Positions 53,443 through 63,731 are shown, numbered from the stretch's first letter. The stretch is 64,000 bases of DNA from Borrelia turcica IST7 (GCF_003606285.1 NZ_CP028884.1:558001-622000), one strand, 5' to 3'. Made by a program: numbers and translations. The notes: generated from the letters alone by a model not told the origin.

Positions 53443-54510
53443 ATGCATAAATACAAAGTCTCTGTGATTATTTGCTTTTTTAATTCAGATAAGACTCTTG
53501 AATTGATAATCAAGGATGCCGTTAATCAAACATTAAGAGATAAAGAAATTATATTGGTGAATGATGGTTCTTACGATAATAGTTTACAAATAGCTCAAAA
53601 GTATGCAGATAAGTATGACTTTATAAAAATTGTTAATCAGAAAAATATGGGAATAGCTGCTTCTAGGAATAATGGGCTTGAGGAGGCTCAAGGGGAATAT
53701 ATAATTTATTGGGATAGTGATGATACGGTTGAGAGTACTATGCTTGAGGTATTGTATAATAGGGCGAAGGCGGATAATTCAGATGTTGTTTGTTCTCAGT
53801 TTTATATTTATTTTCTTGCAAGAAATGTTAAAAGAAAATCTTTACTTCCTTTTCCCAATTATCCAATAACTGGAAAAGAAGCTTTTGAAAATTTATTATC
53901 AACTGTTTTTGCTAGTTTTTCTAAGAAAAATTTTGTTGTAGGCATGCTTTGGGATAAGCTTATTAGGAGAGATTTAATTTTAAATCATAATATTAGTCTA
54001 CATAATGTAATATTAGAAGATATAGGTTTTTTAGTTCATGTTTTTTTGAAAGCGGGTAGAGTTTCTTTTGTTAATAATTATTTTTATACTAATTTTCAGC
54101 GAATAGGAAGTGCCAGTTCTTCAATTAGTGTAATAAGTAGAACTAGTGAGACTCTTAAAGTAATAGAAAATTTACTGAGAGATGAGAGAATTTTTGAAAA
54201 ATATTTTGAACTTTATAAGAAATTTTATTTACAGCTTTATTATTTTATTTCTTTTAAGCAGATTTATATTGTAGGTTGGAGCATTAAAGATCGCCTTGTT
54301 TATAAGGCTTATAAAGCAAAGCTTATTTCTGTTCTTAATGAAATTAAAGGTTGTGAAAAGTTTAGGGAGTATTATACAAGTCTTCAGGATTCTTCCGGAT
54401 TTAACCAGATTCAAATCTTGCCAAGAGTTATGTTAAAGGTGTGGAATGTTAGTTCAGCATTCTATGTTAATTTTTCTATATTTATTTATAGAGTTTTTTT
54501 AAAGAATTAA
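53443..54510 (+). CDS. GT2-family glycosyltransferase
   Basis: A 355-residue family 2 glycosyltransferase. I start at ATG 53443 with GGGAGG upstream. The GT-A fold is clear: KVSVIICFFNSDKTLE, EIILVNDGSYDNS, NMGIAASRNNGLEEAQGEYI and the metal-binding WDSDD near residue 92. A basic C-terminal helix region may touch the membrane. The sugar and acceptor are unknown; Borrelia glycolipids are one possible target. It stands alone, upstream of an ABC transporter. Confidence 0.88.
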   Translation: MHKYKVSVIICFFNSDKTLELIIKDAVNQTLRDKEIILVNDGSYDNSLQIAQKYADKYDFIKIVNQKNMGIAASRNNGLEEAQGEYIIYWDSDDTVESTMLEVLYNRAKADNSDVVCSQFYIYFLARNVKRKSLLPFPNYPITGKEAFENLLSTVFASFSKKNFVVGMLWDKLIRRDLILNHNISLHNVILEDIGFLVHVFLKAGRVSFVNNYFYTNFQRIGSASSSISVISRTSETLKVIENLLRDERIFEKYFELYKKFYLQLYYFISFKQIYIVGWSIKDRLVYKAYKAKLISVLNEIKGCEKFREYYTSLQDSSGFNQIQILPRVMLKVWNVSSAFYVNFSIFIYRVFLKN

Positions 54511-54569
54511 TGATTTTTGTAATTAGTATTGACTTGTTTGATAGTTATTATATATCAGGGAGAGTATAG

Positions 54570-55388
54570 GTGAGCATAGAGTGTTTAGATGTGTCCTTTT
54601 CTTATGGTGGGCATGAAATTTACTCAGATTTAAATTTAGTTTTTTCAAGGCCACAGACCTACTTAATTCTTGGCAAAAATGGAGTGGGGAAGACTACTCT
54701 GTTGAAGCTTATTAGTGGACTTTTAAGTTCATCAGATGGAAAAATTTTATTTAATTCTTTAAGTGTTTTCCCAAGAAATCCTTTAAATTTAGAGAAGTTA
54801 TTTTTTGTTCCTGAAGAATTTAAGTTACCTAACCTTTCTTTAAATGATTATTATAAGTCTTTGTCTATATTTTATCCAAATTTTCAAGAAGAAAATTTTA
54901 AGGAATACTTATTTAAATTTGAGCTAGATATTAGTCTCAAATTTGCATCTTCTTCATATGGACAGAAAAAAAAGAGTATTATTGCTGTAGCTATCGCTAC
55001 AAATACTCCTGTTTTAATATTTGATGAACCTACAAATGGTCTTGACATTGCTTCAAAGAATGTTTTTAGAAGTGTCATAAGTAGCTTAAAAAACAGGATG
55101 GTTTTTGTTACAGGACATAATGTTAGAGATTTAGTAGATATCGTAGATCATTTAACTATTATTGATAATAAAAATGTTCTTTTTTCAAATTCAATTTCTT
55201 ATATTAATGAGAACTATAAAGTTAAAATCGTAGATAAGTTGACTGGAGAAGAACTTTATTATGAGGAAGTAAGAGATGGGTTTAGGGCGCTTTATTTGGA
55301 AAGTGGGTTTAGTGATAACGATGTTGACCTTGAGTTTTTCTTTTTGTATGTGACTAGTGGTAAAGTAAGGGATTTTGCAGATGTTTAG
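54570..55388 (+). CDS. ABC transporter ATP-binding protein
   Basis: A 272-residue ATPase from GTG 54570 (AGGGAGAG upstream). The Walker A is LGKNGVGKTT, Walker B is VLIFDEPTNGLD and the H-loop is VTGHN. The signature motif is altered to SSYGQKKK in place of LSGGQ. It overlaps the following permease gene by 8 bases; the pair resembles two-gene exporters of the bacitracin or drug type. The substrate is unknown. Confidence 0.92.
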   Translation: MSIECLDVSFSYGGHEIYSDLNLVFSRPQTYLILGKNGVGKTTLLKLISGLLSSSDGKILFNSLSVFPRNPLNLEKLFFVPEEFKLPNLSLNDYYKSLSIFYPNFQEENFKEYLFKFELDISLKFASSSYGQKKKSIIAVAIATNTPVLIFDEPTNGLDIASKNVFRSVISSLKNRMVFVTGHNVRDLVDIVDHLTIIDNKNVLFSNSISYINENYKVKIVDKLTGEELYYEEVRDGFRALYLESGFSDNDVDLEFFFLYVTSGKVRDFADV

Positions 55389-56226
55389 TTTGAAAAGGTT
55401 TTATAGGCTTTTAAATATGGATTTTATTTATAATAAGAGGTTATATCTTTATTGTTTTGTTTCAATCTTTGGTGTTATGAATTTAATGCATCTTTTTTTA
55501 AGGTTTTATTATGATTTTAGTTTAATTGATATTCCTGTTATTGATGGAATTATGTTTTTATTTTTTACTTCGTCTTATATTGTATCAATATATATGATGT
55601 TTGAACATTATAAGTCGATTCATGATTCACTCACAAGTGTGTTTTATTTATCTCTTCCTGTGTCGACATTAGAGAGATATTTTTTTGTTTTGTTTAAATT
55701 TTTATTTAGTCTACCTTTGTTTTTAATTCTTTGTTACTATCTAAGCCTAAATTTTACTGTGTTATTAGATAGTATTTTTTTAAAAGAAAATATGACGGAT
55801 TATTTTTCTGTAGGGCTTCTTTTTAAATTTTTTAAAATGACTTATATCAATTATTTAATGGCCTTTCCTATCTTTTTAATATCTAGGCTTTTATTTAAAA
55901 GTTATCCTTTTTTAAAGGCTGTGATTATAAGTGTCTTGTTTTATATCTTGTTGGAAGCTTTTTTTAGTTTTGTTATATTTTTTACGGATAATAATTTATT
56001 TAAAGTTATATATAATTTTAGCGTTAAAGATAAAGGCCATTATTTGTTTTTGTTTCATGCTAGTTCTATGTGTTTTTCATTTTTGTTGTATTTTTTTGCA
56101 TATTTCGTTCTTAGAAACTTGGGAAACTTAAACAGCAGAACTAATTTAGTAATTTTATTAGGATTAATTTCTTTCTTCTCTGTGCTATTCTTTTTATTAG
56201 TAGTATCTTTAGCTTTACTATATTAA
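55381..56226 (+). CDS. ABC transporter permease, six-span
   Basis: A 281-residue hydrophobic protein with six predicted membrane helices, starting at ATG 55381 (AGGGA 9 bases upstream) inside the end of the ATPase gene. Helices cluster as two, two and two, with the last ending FSVLFFLLVVSLALLY. There is no periplasmic domain. Overlap with the ATPase gene supports a heteromeric exporter. No substrate can be inferred. Confidence 0.85.
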   Translation: MFSLKRFYRLLNMDFIYNKRLYLYCFVSIFGVMNLMHLFLRFYYDFSLIDIPVIDGIMFLFFTSSYIVSIYMMFEHYKSIHDSLTSVFYLSLPVSTLERYFFVLFKFLFSLPLFLILCYYLSLNFTVLLDSIFLKENMTDYFSVGLLFKFFKMTYINYLMAFPIFLISRLLFKSYPFLKAVIISVLFYILLEAFFSFVIFFTDNNLFKVIYNFSVKDKGHYLFLFHASSMCFSFLLYFFAYFVLRNLGNLNSRTNLVILLGLISFFSVLFFLLVVSLALLY

Positions 56227-56456
56227 TGCTTTTTAATGTTATTTTTAATATTTAGTTCTTTTTATTTAAATAAATATTTAAGACAATTTTTGCTACACTT
56301 AAAGTGTGTAAACCATATTCCTTGATTCTATTAAAATAAAGAATGTAATTCTTGAAGATATATAATCTTTAGTCATTATATATATCATATAAAAATGTAG
56401 AGTATTGAAGTATTTTATGAAAATTTAGTATTGTATTTTGTTTTTAGGGGGTGTTA

Positions 56457-58055
56457 ATGAAAAATAATCTAAAGATTTTAGTAGTAACAGGAGGCGTAAT
56501 CTCTGGGATAGGGAAAGGAGTTACATCGGCAAGTATTGCAAGGTTATTTAAGGATAATTTAAAGATAACGCCAATTAAATGTGATGGGTATTTAAATACA
56601 GATCCTGGCACTATTAATCCTGTTGAGCATGGGGAAGTTTTTGTTCTTGATGATGGTGGAGAAGTTGACATGGATTTTGGTCATTATGAGAGATTTTTGA
56701 ATTTAAATGCTAAGTCTAGTTGGAACATTACTATGGGGAGAATATATAAAAATATTATTGATAATGAGAGACATGGCAAATATTTGGGACGAACTGTACA
56801 GCTTATCCCTCATGTTACTGATGAGATAAAGGAGACAATTTTTAAAATTGCTAAAGAGGAGTGTAGTGAACTTTTAGTGATTGAAATAGGTGGTACTGTA
56901 GGAGATATGGAAAATATTTTGTTTATTGAGGCTATGAGACAAATAAGATATGAGCTTGGGAGTGATAATATTGCTTTTATTCATTTAACTTATGTACCAA
57001 GTCCTGTAGGAATCAATGAGCAAAAATCTAAACCTACTCAACAGAGTGTCAAGACTCTAAATAAAGCTGGAATTTTTCCAGATTTAATTATTGCAAGAAG
57101 TTCTCAGCTTTTGACAAAACAAATAAGACAAAAAATAGCGATGTTTTGTAATGTTGATGCTACCTCTATTATTGATAATATAGATGTTGCAACTATTTAT
57201 GAAATTCCTATATCTTTTTATAAACAGGGATTACATGAAATTTTAGGTTTAAAGTTGAAAATCAATATTAAACCCAAAATAGAAGAGCTTGATAGATTGG
57301 TAGGTGTAATAAAGGGAAATCTTATATCTCCTAAGAGGATAATAAATATTGCTATTTGTGGTAAATATGCCGAACTTAGTGATTCTTATGCATCAATATT
57401 TGAGTCTTTAACTCATGTATCTGCTAATTTAGATATTTTGATTAAGACAACTATAATTGATAGTACCAATTTTGATGAAGAAGTTTTAAAAAGGGTAGAT
57501 GGTCTTGTGATTCCTGGTGGATTTGGTGGTAGAGGGTATGAGGGTAAAATTCTTGCAATTAAATATGCAAGAGAACATAATATTCCTTTTCTTGGTATTT
57601 GTCTTGGCATGCAACTTGCAGTGATTGAATTTGCTCGGAATGTTTGTGGAATACTTGATGCTGATACTGAAGAAAATATTCAGGGTAATTTTACAGGTAG
57701 TTCTGTTATTCACTTATTGCCGGAACAGAAGGAATTAAAAAACAAGGGCGCTACAATGCGACTTGGAGGTTATCCTGTGGTTTTGGAAAAGGATACAATG
57801 GTTTTTAAGCTTTATGGAAAAGATAAAATTGTTGAAAGATTTAGACATAGATATGAAGTTAATAATGATTATCTTGATTTGTTTAAAAAAAATGGCCTTG
57901 TTGTCTCTGGATTTTCTGAGGATTTTAAAATAGTAAAAATAATAGAAATCCCAAAGAATAAATTTTTTGTGGCCTGTCAATTTCATCCTGAGCTTATTAC
58001 AAGACTAGAGAACCCGTCAAAACTCTTTTTAGGATTAGTCAAAGCTTGTCTTTAA
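56457..58055 (+). CDS. pyrG: CTP synthase
   Basis: A 532-residue enzyme converting UTP to CTP with glutamine. I start at ATG 56457, as AGGGGG overlaps the upstream GTG. The synthetase domain begins [20 protein letters not shown], with [11 protein letters not shown] and [13 protein letters not shown] following. The glutaminase has Cys in [11 protein letters not shown] and His-x-Glu in FHPELI, so both active sites are complete. It works downstream of pyrH in pyrimidine supply. The 230-bp gap before it holds only weak A/T dyads. Confidence 0.96.
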   Translation: MKNNLKILVVTGGVISGIGKGVTSASIARLFKDNLKITPIKCDGYLNTDPGTINPVEHGEVFVLDDGGEVDMDFGHYERFLNLNAKSSWNITMGRIYKNIIDNERHGKYLGRTVQLIPHVTDEIKETIFKIAKEECSELLVIEIGGTVGDMENILFIEAMRQIRYELGSDNIAFIHLTYVPSPVGINEQKSKPTQQSVKTLNKAGIFPDLIIARSSQLLTKQIRQKIAMFCNVDATSIIDNIDVATIYEIPISFYKQGLHEILGLKLKINIKPKIEELDRLVGVIKGNLISPKRIINIAICGKYAELSDSYASIFESLTHVSANLDILIKTTIIDSTNFDEEVLKRVDGLVIPGGFGGRGYEGKILAIKYAREHNIPFLGICLGMQLAVIEFARNVCGILDADTEENIQGNFTGSSVIHLLPEQKELKNKGATMRLGGYPVVLEKDTMVFKLYGKDKIVERFRHRYEVNNDYLDLFKKNGLVVSGFSEDFKIVKIIEIPKNKFFVACQFHPELITRLENPSKLFLGLVKACL

Positions 58056-58179
58056 TGATTGTGATTAAAATTTATTATAAAATTCTTGCATTTTAGGATA
58101 AAGGATTAATTTTATTTGTTTCTTTAATATATTGCAGAGATTATAATATAATCTATAGGATATGTTTTTAGGGGGGAAT

Positions 58180-58767
58180 ATGAAAGAAGAAGATATTAAG
58201 AAGGCAATAGCAATGAAAAGATTAGTTAAATACTTCTTTGATGAGCTTAAATATAGAATGAAAATACCCTGCTTGAGGCCAAGTAATAAAGATATGAGTA
58301 CAAAGTATATACTTCTTAATCTTTTTAGAAAGATAGCAAATCTTCCTTTTAATAAGAAATATGAAATTGAAGAGCAATTTCCTCTTGATATTTCAGGAAA
58401 AGTAGTACAGACGGATGCAGTTCTTATTAAGAGATTAGATTATGAGAGATGTGTTATTATTGGTGTTATTGAAGCAAAAACGGATCAGAGTGATCTTGAT
58501 TATGAACTTGAGAGATTTTTTCTTCAAGGTAATAAAGTTAATGTTCTTTTTTGGCAGCCAAAGAGAGTTCTCTTGAAGCAAAATGAAGAATTAATTACAT
58601 TAGAATCAGATGATATTTTTAGATTTGATAATGATTTTTATTTACCAGAAGTGAAATCGAAACTAGAAGATTTTATTAACGTATTTATGCAGTTTTTTTC
58701 TTATGAAGATGTTTTATTTGAGTTTAATAAAGTAAAGGGTAAATATTCTTTAATTAAGAACAATTAA
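58180..58767 (+). CDS. candidate PD-(D/E)XK-fold protein
   Basis: A 195-residue protein from ATG 58180 (GGGGGG site). Residues 61-100 show EIEEQFPLDISG, then D79 in TDAVLI and E98-A-K100 in GVIEAK. This is the D..ExK spacing of PD-(D/E)XK nucleases and of HsdR N-terminal domains. No helicase, methylase or DNA-binding partner is adjacent. Conserved position in Borrelia (from memory near BB0576-BB0577) argues for a housekeeping role rather than restriction. Nuclease activity is an inference from the motif. Confidence 0.6.
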   Translation: MKEEDIKKAIAMKRLVKYFFDELKYRMKIPCLRPSNKDMSTKYILLNLFRKIANLPFNKKYEIEEQFPLDISGKVVQTDAVLIKRLDYERCVIIGVIEAKTDQSDLDYELERFFLQGNKVNVLFWQPKRVLLKQNEELITLESDDIFRFDNDFYLPEVKSKLEDFINVFMQFFSYEDVLFEFNKVKGKYSLIKNN

Positions 58768-58935
58768 GATATTTATCCTTAATTAGGATTAAGTTTTATG
58801 GAAAATTGGAGACATATGATTCAACTATTTTAGATGAAATGAGATTTCATAAGTTAATTGGGAGTACTGTATAAGTGATTGCTTGTGGGTTCTCTGTATT
58901 TTAAAAAATCATTGAATTAAGTTGTATTAGCACTT

Positions 58936-58964
58936 TTAGGAAAAAATTTTTTTTGTGGTAAAAT
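58936..58964 (+). promoter_or_regulatory. promoter of the soluble chemoreceptor gene
   Basis: TTAGGA (58936-58941), 17 bases, TAAAAT (58959-58964). The expected start of transcription coincides with the ATG at 58972, and no Shine-Dalgarno is present, implying a leaderless mRNA. The rest of the gap 58768-58935 shows a 7-bp dyad at 58834-58850 and no ORF. Confidence 0.5.
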
Positions 58965-58971
58965 TCCTTTT

Positions 58972-60147
58972 ATGCAAAAATTTTCATTTTTTAATAAAAC
59001 AAAAACTAATTTAGTTAAAGAATCTGAGTCTTTAGAGAATATTGAAGATAAAAAGAAAGATTTACATGTATATGAGTACAAAGCTCCGGTTAAAGAGTTG
59101 GTAAAGGGATTTTATCATACTAAGACTTCTGTTAGCAATTTGGTACTTGGTATTGAATTTTTATATAAAAATCTCTTTTCTAATTTTGATAATCTTGACA
59201 AAATACTTGAGATGCTTATTAAGATGACTAATGAAGCACGCAGTCAGGTGAGTTTTATTTTTGATACCATTGAGAATAACAACGAGGAGAAATTGAAAAA
59301 AATTACTGATGTTATTGTTGGTGTTCAGGGAAGTTTGGAGACAATCAATAGCTTTTTAGGTGCAACTAATATGATTTCTCTTAATGCTAAACTTGAAGCA
59401 GCTAGAGCGAAAGAGTATGGAAAGGGCTTTTCTGTTGTTGCTGATGAGATTAAGCGTCTCTCCGATCAGGCAAAGAGTGTTATGAATATGATTTCTGTTA
59501 AGGAAATTGAGGAAGTTTCTAAAGATTTAATTTCTAAGAATATTAGGGATTTGCAGTTAGATATCGATAAATTTTTTTCAAGTTTTCTTGAGGAACTTGA
59601 TTCTCTTGAGGGTTTATTTAAACATTTTATTGAACAGAAAGATGAATTTTCAATGTTAATTAATAATCTTGAAAGCATTGAAGCTAGTGTTTGTTATTTA
59701 ACAAGAAGTTGTGATTCTTTATCTTGTTCTGAAACTTTTATGTATTCTAATGATGAATTTTTAAAGGAATTGGAATTTATTATTTCCGAACAGATGTCTT
59801 GGATTAATATTTTAAGGTTAATTGTAGAAAATCAAAAGTGTATGGCTGTTCAAACGGAGCCTATGAAGCATGGGTTTGGGTTATTTTATAAAGGTCTTGT
59901 ACCAAAGCATACTGAAATCAAGGTGATATGGGAAGAGATTTATTCTTATTACTTAAGCATACATAAACTTGCTATTGATATATTGAAGGTATTTACAAAA
60001 GATGATTTTGATGATGCGGATATAAAGAGGGCAAATGATTTTTTAGCTCAAGCTGAGGGTATTTCAGAGGAAATTATTAAAAAGCTTGAGTATATTAAGA
60101 ATAAAGTATGTGAATTAGAGAACCAAGGTATTAATATTTTTGCATAA
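58972..60147 (+). CDS. mcp1: soluble methyl-accepting chemotaxis protein (MCP1 type)
   Basis: A 391-residue cytosolic receptor with no membrane helix. The signalling tip lies near residues 129-165: NMISLNAKLEAARAKEYGKG then FSVVADEIKRLSDQ, a good match to the CheA/CheW-binding hairpin. The C-terminal 100 residues resemble a CZB zinc-sensing domain (HGFGLFYKG, later SIHK), but the expected Cys ligand reads His. From memory this is MCP1, BB0578. It probably reports on an intracellular cue to the CheA complexes. Confidence 0.88.
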   Translation: MQKFSFFNKTKTNLVKESESLENIEDKKKDLHVYEYKAPVKELVKGFYHTKTSVSNLVLGIEFLYKNLFSNFDNLDKILEMLIKMTNEARSQVSFIFDTIENNNEEKLKKITDVIVGVQGSLETINSFLGATNMISLNAKLEAARAKEYGKGFSVVADEIKRLSDQAKSVMNMISVKEIEEVSKDLISKNIRDLQLDIDKFFSSFLEELDSLEGLFKHFIEQKDEFSMLINNLESIEASVCYLTRSCDSLSCSETFMYSNDEFLKELEFIISEQMSWINILRLIVENQKCMAVQTEPMKHGFGLFYKGLVPKHTEIKVIWEEIYSYYLSIHKLAIDILKVFTKDDFDDADIKRANDFLAQAEGISEEIIKKLEYIKNKVCELENQGINIFA

Positions 60148-60206
60148 ATTTCATTTTCTTAATGCTTTTATGCTAACATTTTGAGTAATTTAGTTAATGT
60201 TTACTA

Positions 60207-60235
60207 TTGACATTTGGTTAAGTTAGAGTATATAT
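60207..60235 (+). promoter_or_regulatory. promoter of dnaE
   Basis: TTGACA (60207-60212) followed by overlapping TATATA/TATATC candidates (60229-60236) at 16-18 bases. The leader is about 36 bases, with AAGTGAAG before the ATG. Confidence 0.6.
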
Positions 60236-60276
60236 CTATTAAAAATCAGATTTTATTTTGATAAAATAAGTGAAGT

Positions 60277-63200
60277 ATGAATTTAAAAGTTAAATTTATT
60301 CATTTGCATGTTCATTCAGATTATTCTCTGCTAGACGGTGCCGCCAAGATTACAGATATTGTTGCAAAGGCAAAAGAACATAATATGTCCCATATTGCAT
60401 TAACAGATCATGGGAATCTTTTTGGTGCTATTAGGTTTTATAAAGAAGCAAGAAGGGTTGGGATAAAACCTATAATTGGTATTGAGGCTTATATGTCAAG
60501 TACATCAAAGCACATAAAGAAGAATGATGATTTAGGAAAGCCTTCTTATCATTTAATTCTTCTTGCTAAGAATGAAATGGGCTATAAGAATTTATTAAAA
60601 CTTACAAGCATTTCTTACCTTGAGGGATTTTATTATCGTCCGAGAATAGATAAGAGTGATATTGAAAAGTATTCTGAAGGTCTTATTTGTACGTCTGCGT
60701 GTATTGGTGGGATTATTCCTCAGTTAATTATGGCCAATAGGTTTGATGATGCAAAGAATGAAATTCTTTGGTTTAAAAGTATTTTTGGAGATGATTTTTA
60801 TCTTGAACTTCAACGACATGGAATTAGGCAACAAGATATTGTTAATGAGAAATTAATTGCTTTTTCTAGGGAACTTAATGTCGCGTTAACTGTATCTAAT
60901 GATTCTCATTATGTTAATAAAGAGGAAGCAACAGCTCAGGATATTATTGTCTGTATTGGAACAAATGCTAAGAGAAGCGATTCTAATAGGCTTAGGATGG
61001 AGACCAATGAGTTTTACCTTAAATCTCAAGAAGAAATGTGTGAACTTTTTAAAGATTTGCCAGAAGCTTTAGAGAATACTGTCAAAATTGCTGAGAAATG
61101 TAATGATTTTAAGATAACATTTCCAGGGCCTATTTTCCCTGAGTATAGGGTTCCTAGTGAATTTAATACTCTTGGTCAATATCTAGAGCACTTAACAATT
61201 GAGGGCTTAGAATTTAGGTATGGCAATATAACTAAGAGCATTAAAGAGCGTGCTTTGTATGAACTATCAACAATAATTAAGATGGGATTTGAGGCTTATT
61301 TTTTAATTGTTTGGGATTTTATTAAATTTGCTCATGATAATGATATTCCCGTTGGTCCTGGCCGTGGTTCTGGGGCAGGTTCAATTGTTGCATATGCTTT
61401 AAGAATTACGGATATTGATCCTTTAAAATATAATCTTCTCTTTGAGAGATTCTTAAATCCTGAGCGTGTATCTATGCCTGATTTTGACATTGACTTTTGC
61501 TTTGAGCGTAGAGACGAGGTCATAAAGTATGTTACAAGAAAATATGGTGAGGATAGAGTTGCTCAGATAATTACATTTGGAACCTTAAAGCCTAAGGCTG
61601 TATTTAAGGATGTTGGAAGAGTGTTAGATATTCCTTTTGCGGAGTCCAATGAGCTTACCAAGCTTATACCCGATGGTCCAAAGGTTTCTTTAAAAGAAGT
61701 CTTGGCAGATGAGACTTTAAAAGGATATTTTAATAAAGGTCCTGTATATAAGGAGATGATAGATGCGGCTCTTGTGCTTGAGGGTATGAATAGACATGCT
61801 TCAACTCATGCGGCAGGTATTGTTATTTCTAGAGCACCTTTAACGGAGTATGTACCACTTTACAAGGACTATAAACAAAATACTATTTCTACGCAGTATA
61901 CAATGGACTTGTTGGAAGATTGTGGACTTGTGAAGATGGACTTTCTTGGTCTTAAAACATTAACTTTGATAAAAAATGCAGAAAATTTAATTAGAATTGT
62001 TAATCCTGATTTTAGAATAGATACTATTTCTGATAATGATGATAAAACTTTTAAGATGCTGTCTGAAGGGCGTAGTACTTCTGTTTTTCAATTTGAATCG
62101 GAGGGTATGCAACAGGTTTTACGGGAAGCAAAACCAGATAGTATTGAGGATTTAATTGCTTTAAATGCGCTTTATCGTCCAGGGCCTATGCAATTTATAC
62201 CTCAATTTATTGCGGCTAAGACAGGAACTAAAAAAATTAAATATCCTCATCCAGACTTAAAGGAAGTTTTAAGGCCAACTTATGGGGTTATTGTATATCA
62301 AGAGCAGGTAATGGAGGTTGCAAGAATTATTGGGGGTTTTTCTCTTGGAAAAGCGGATATCTTAAGACGTGCAATGGGAAAGAAGAAAGAAGATGAAATG
62401 AATAAAATGAAAGTTGACTTTTTAAAAGGGGCACTTCTTAAGGGTTATGACGAGGATCTTGCTAGTGATATATTTGAACTTTTAAAACCTTTTGCGGGGT
62501 ATGGTTTCAATAAGTCTCATGCAGCTGCATATTCTTTAATAGCTTATCAAACAGCATATCTTAAGGCTAATTATCCTGAAAACTTTATGGCCGCCAACTT
62601 AACAAATGAGATTAATAATAGTGAAAAGCTTTCTTATTATATTGAAGAAGCAAAGTCAATGGGGATAAATGTTTTAAAACCTGATGTAAATCAATCTTTT
62701 AGAGAGTTTCGTGTAATGGAGTCAAGTATCTCTTACGGGCTTAATGGAATTAAGAATATTGGGGGGAGTATAGTTGACCTTGTTATTGCTGAGAGAGAAG
62801 CGAATGGGAAGTATAAATCTTTTGAAGATTTTATTAGAAGAGTAGATGATAGAGTTATAAATAGGAAATTTCTTGAGTCTGGAATAAAGTCTGGACTTTT
62901 TGATAGTCTTGACCAAAACAGGAAAACACTTGTTGAAAATCTTGATAGATTGATAGAAGTTGTATCTAAAGATAAGAGCGATAAGAAACTTGGTCAGAAT
63001 AGTTTATTTGGATCTTTTGGAGTTCATGATGCTGTCGAGGAGAGTTTTCATTATGATTTATTTGAGGAATATTCTTATTCTGAGCTTTTAAGATTTGAAA
63101 AGGAACTTTTAGGTTTTTATGTATCTGGACATCCTCTTGACCCATATAAAGTAGCAATAGAAAGCTTTGCAACCTTAAATGTATTAGAAGAGCTTGCTAG

Positions 63201-63720
63201 TAAAAAGAATAGTATCGTTCAATTTGCCGGTGCTTTAAATTCAATAAAGATTATACATACCAAGAGAAATAATTCTAGAATGGCTTTTGGAGTTATTGAA
63301 GATTTTAAAGGTGTAATGGAAATTGTGATTTTTACTGAAAATTATGAAAAATCTAAGCATTTACTTATTGAAGATAGTGTAATTGGGGTTATAGGTAAAC
63401 TTACTTTTGGTAGAGATAAATTTTCAATAGTTGTTGAGAAAGTGTTAAGTATTGAAGAACTGTCTGTTAATAAGATTAATAATCTTCATATTAAATTTTT
63501 TAATGAAAGATTAAGTAATTCTAATCTTCTTTATTCTCTAAAGGATAGAATCTTTAAGTTTGAAGATAATACTGGATTTTCACAGGTTTATCTTTATTTA
63601 GGCAATAATGATAAAGATTTGAAGCTCAAAATGGGTTCAGTCTTAAATTTTAAGCCGGATGAATTCAAGATTAATGAGTTGAAGCGTCATGAGATAGTAG
63701 AGGATGTTTGGTTTGATTAG
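60277..63720 (+). CDS. dnaE: DNA polymerase III alpha subunit
   Basis: A 1147-residue replicative polymerase. The PHP domain begins FIHLHVHSDYSLLDGAAKI. The palm contains GPGRGSGAGSIVAYAL and the catalytic acidic cluster PDFDIDFCFERRDEV. Then HASTHAAGIVIS, NALYRPGPMQFIP, and YQEQVM..GGFSLGKADILRRAMG. The helix-hairpin-helix, OB fold and short tau-binding tail follow. Length is normal for DnaE1. The next gene follows after 11 bases. Confidence 0.96.
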   Translation: MNLKVKFIHLHVHSDYSLLDGAAKITDIVAKAKEHNMSHIALTDHGNLFGAIRFYKEARRVGIKPIIGIEAYMSSTSKHIKKNDDLGKPSYHLILLAKNEMGYKNLLKLTSISYLEGFYYRPRIDKSDIEKYSEGLICTSACIGGIIPQLIMANRFDDAKNEILWFKSIFGDDFYLELQRHGIRQQDIVNEKLIAFSRELNVALTVSNDSHYVNKEEATAQDIIVCIGTNAKRSDSNRLRMETNEFYLKSQEEMCELFKDLPEALENTVKIAEKCNDFKITFPGPIFPEYRVPSEFNTLGQYLEHLTIEGLEFRYGNITKSIKERALYELSTIIKMGFEAYFLIVWDFIKFAHDNDIPVGPGRGSGAGSIVAYALRITDIDPLKYNLLFERFLNPERVSMPDFDIDFCFERRDEVIKYVTRKYGEDRVAQIITFGTLKPKAVFKDVGRVLDIPFAESNELTKLIPDGPKVSLKEVLADETLKGYFNKGPVYKEMIDAALVLEGMNRHASTHAAGIVISRAPLTEYVPLYKDYKQNTISTQYTMDLLEDCGLVKMDFLGLKTLTLIKNAENLIRIVNPDFRIDTISDNDDKTFKMLSEGRSTSVFQFESEGMQQVLREAKPDSIEDLIALNALYRPGPMQFIPQFIAAKTGTKKIKYPHPDLKEVLRPTYGVIVYQEQVMEVARIIGGFSLGKADILRRAMGKKKEDEMNKMKVDFLKGALLKGYDEDLASDIFELLKPFAGYGFNKSHAAAYSLIAYQTAYLKANYPENFMAANLTNEINNSEKLSYYIEEAKSMGINVLKPDVNQSFREFRVMESSISYGLNGIKNIGGSIVDLVIAEREANGKYKSFEDFIRRVDDRVINRKFLESGIKSGLFDSLDQNRKTLVENLDRLIEVVSKDKSDKKLGQNSLFGSFGVHDAVEESFHYDLFEEYSYSELLRFEKELLGFYVSGHPLDPYKVAIESFATLNVLEELASKKNSIVQFAGALNSIKIIHTKRNNSRMAFGVIEDFKGVMEIVIFTENYEKSKHLLIEDSVIGVIGKLTFGRDKFSIVVEKVLSIEELSVNKINNLHIKFFNERLSNSNLLYSLKDRIFKFEDNTGFSQVYLYLGNNDKDLKLKMGSVLNFKPDEFKINELKRHEIVEDVWFD

Positions 63721-63731
63721 GAGGATTGATT

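Noticed and set aside
56358-56383. 9-bp dyad ATATATAAT/ATTATATAT before pyrG as a regulatory hairpin
   Set aside because: It is made only of A and T and is short; such dyads are expected by chance in this composition.
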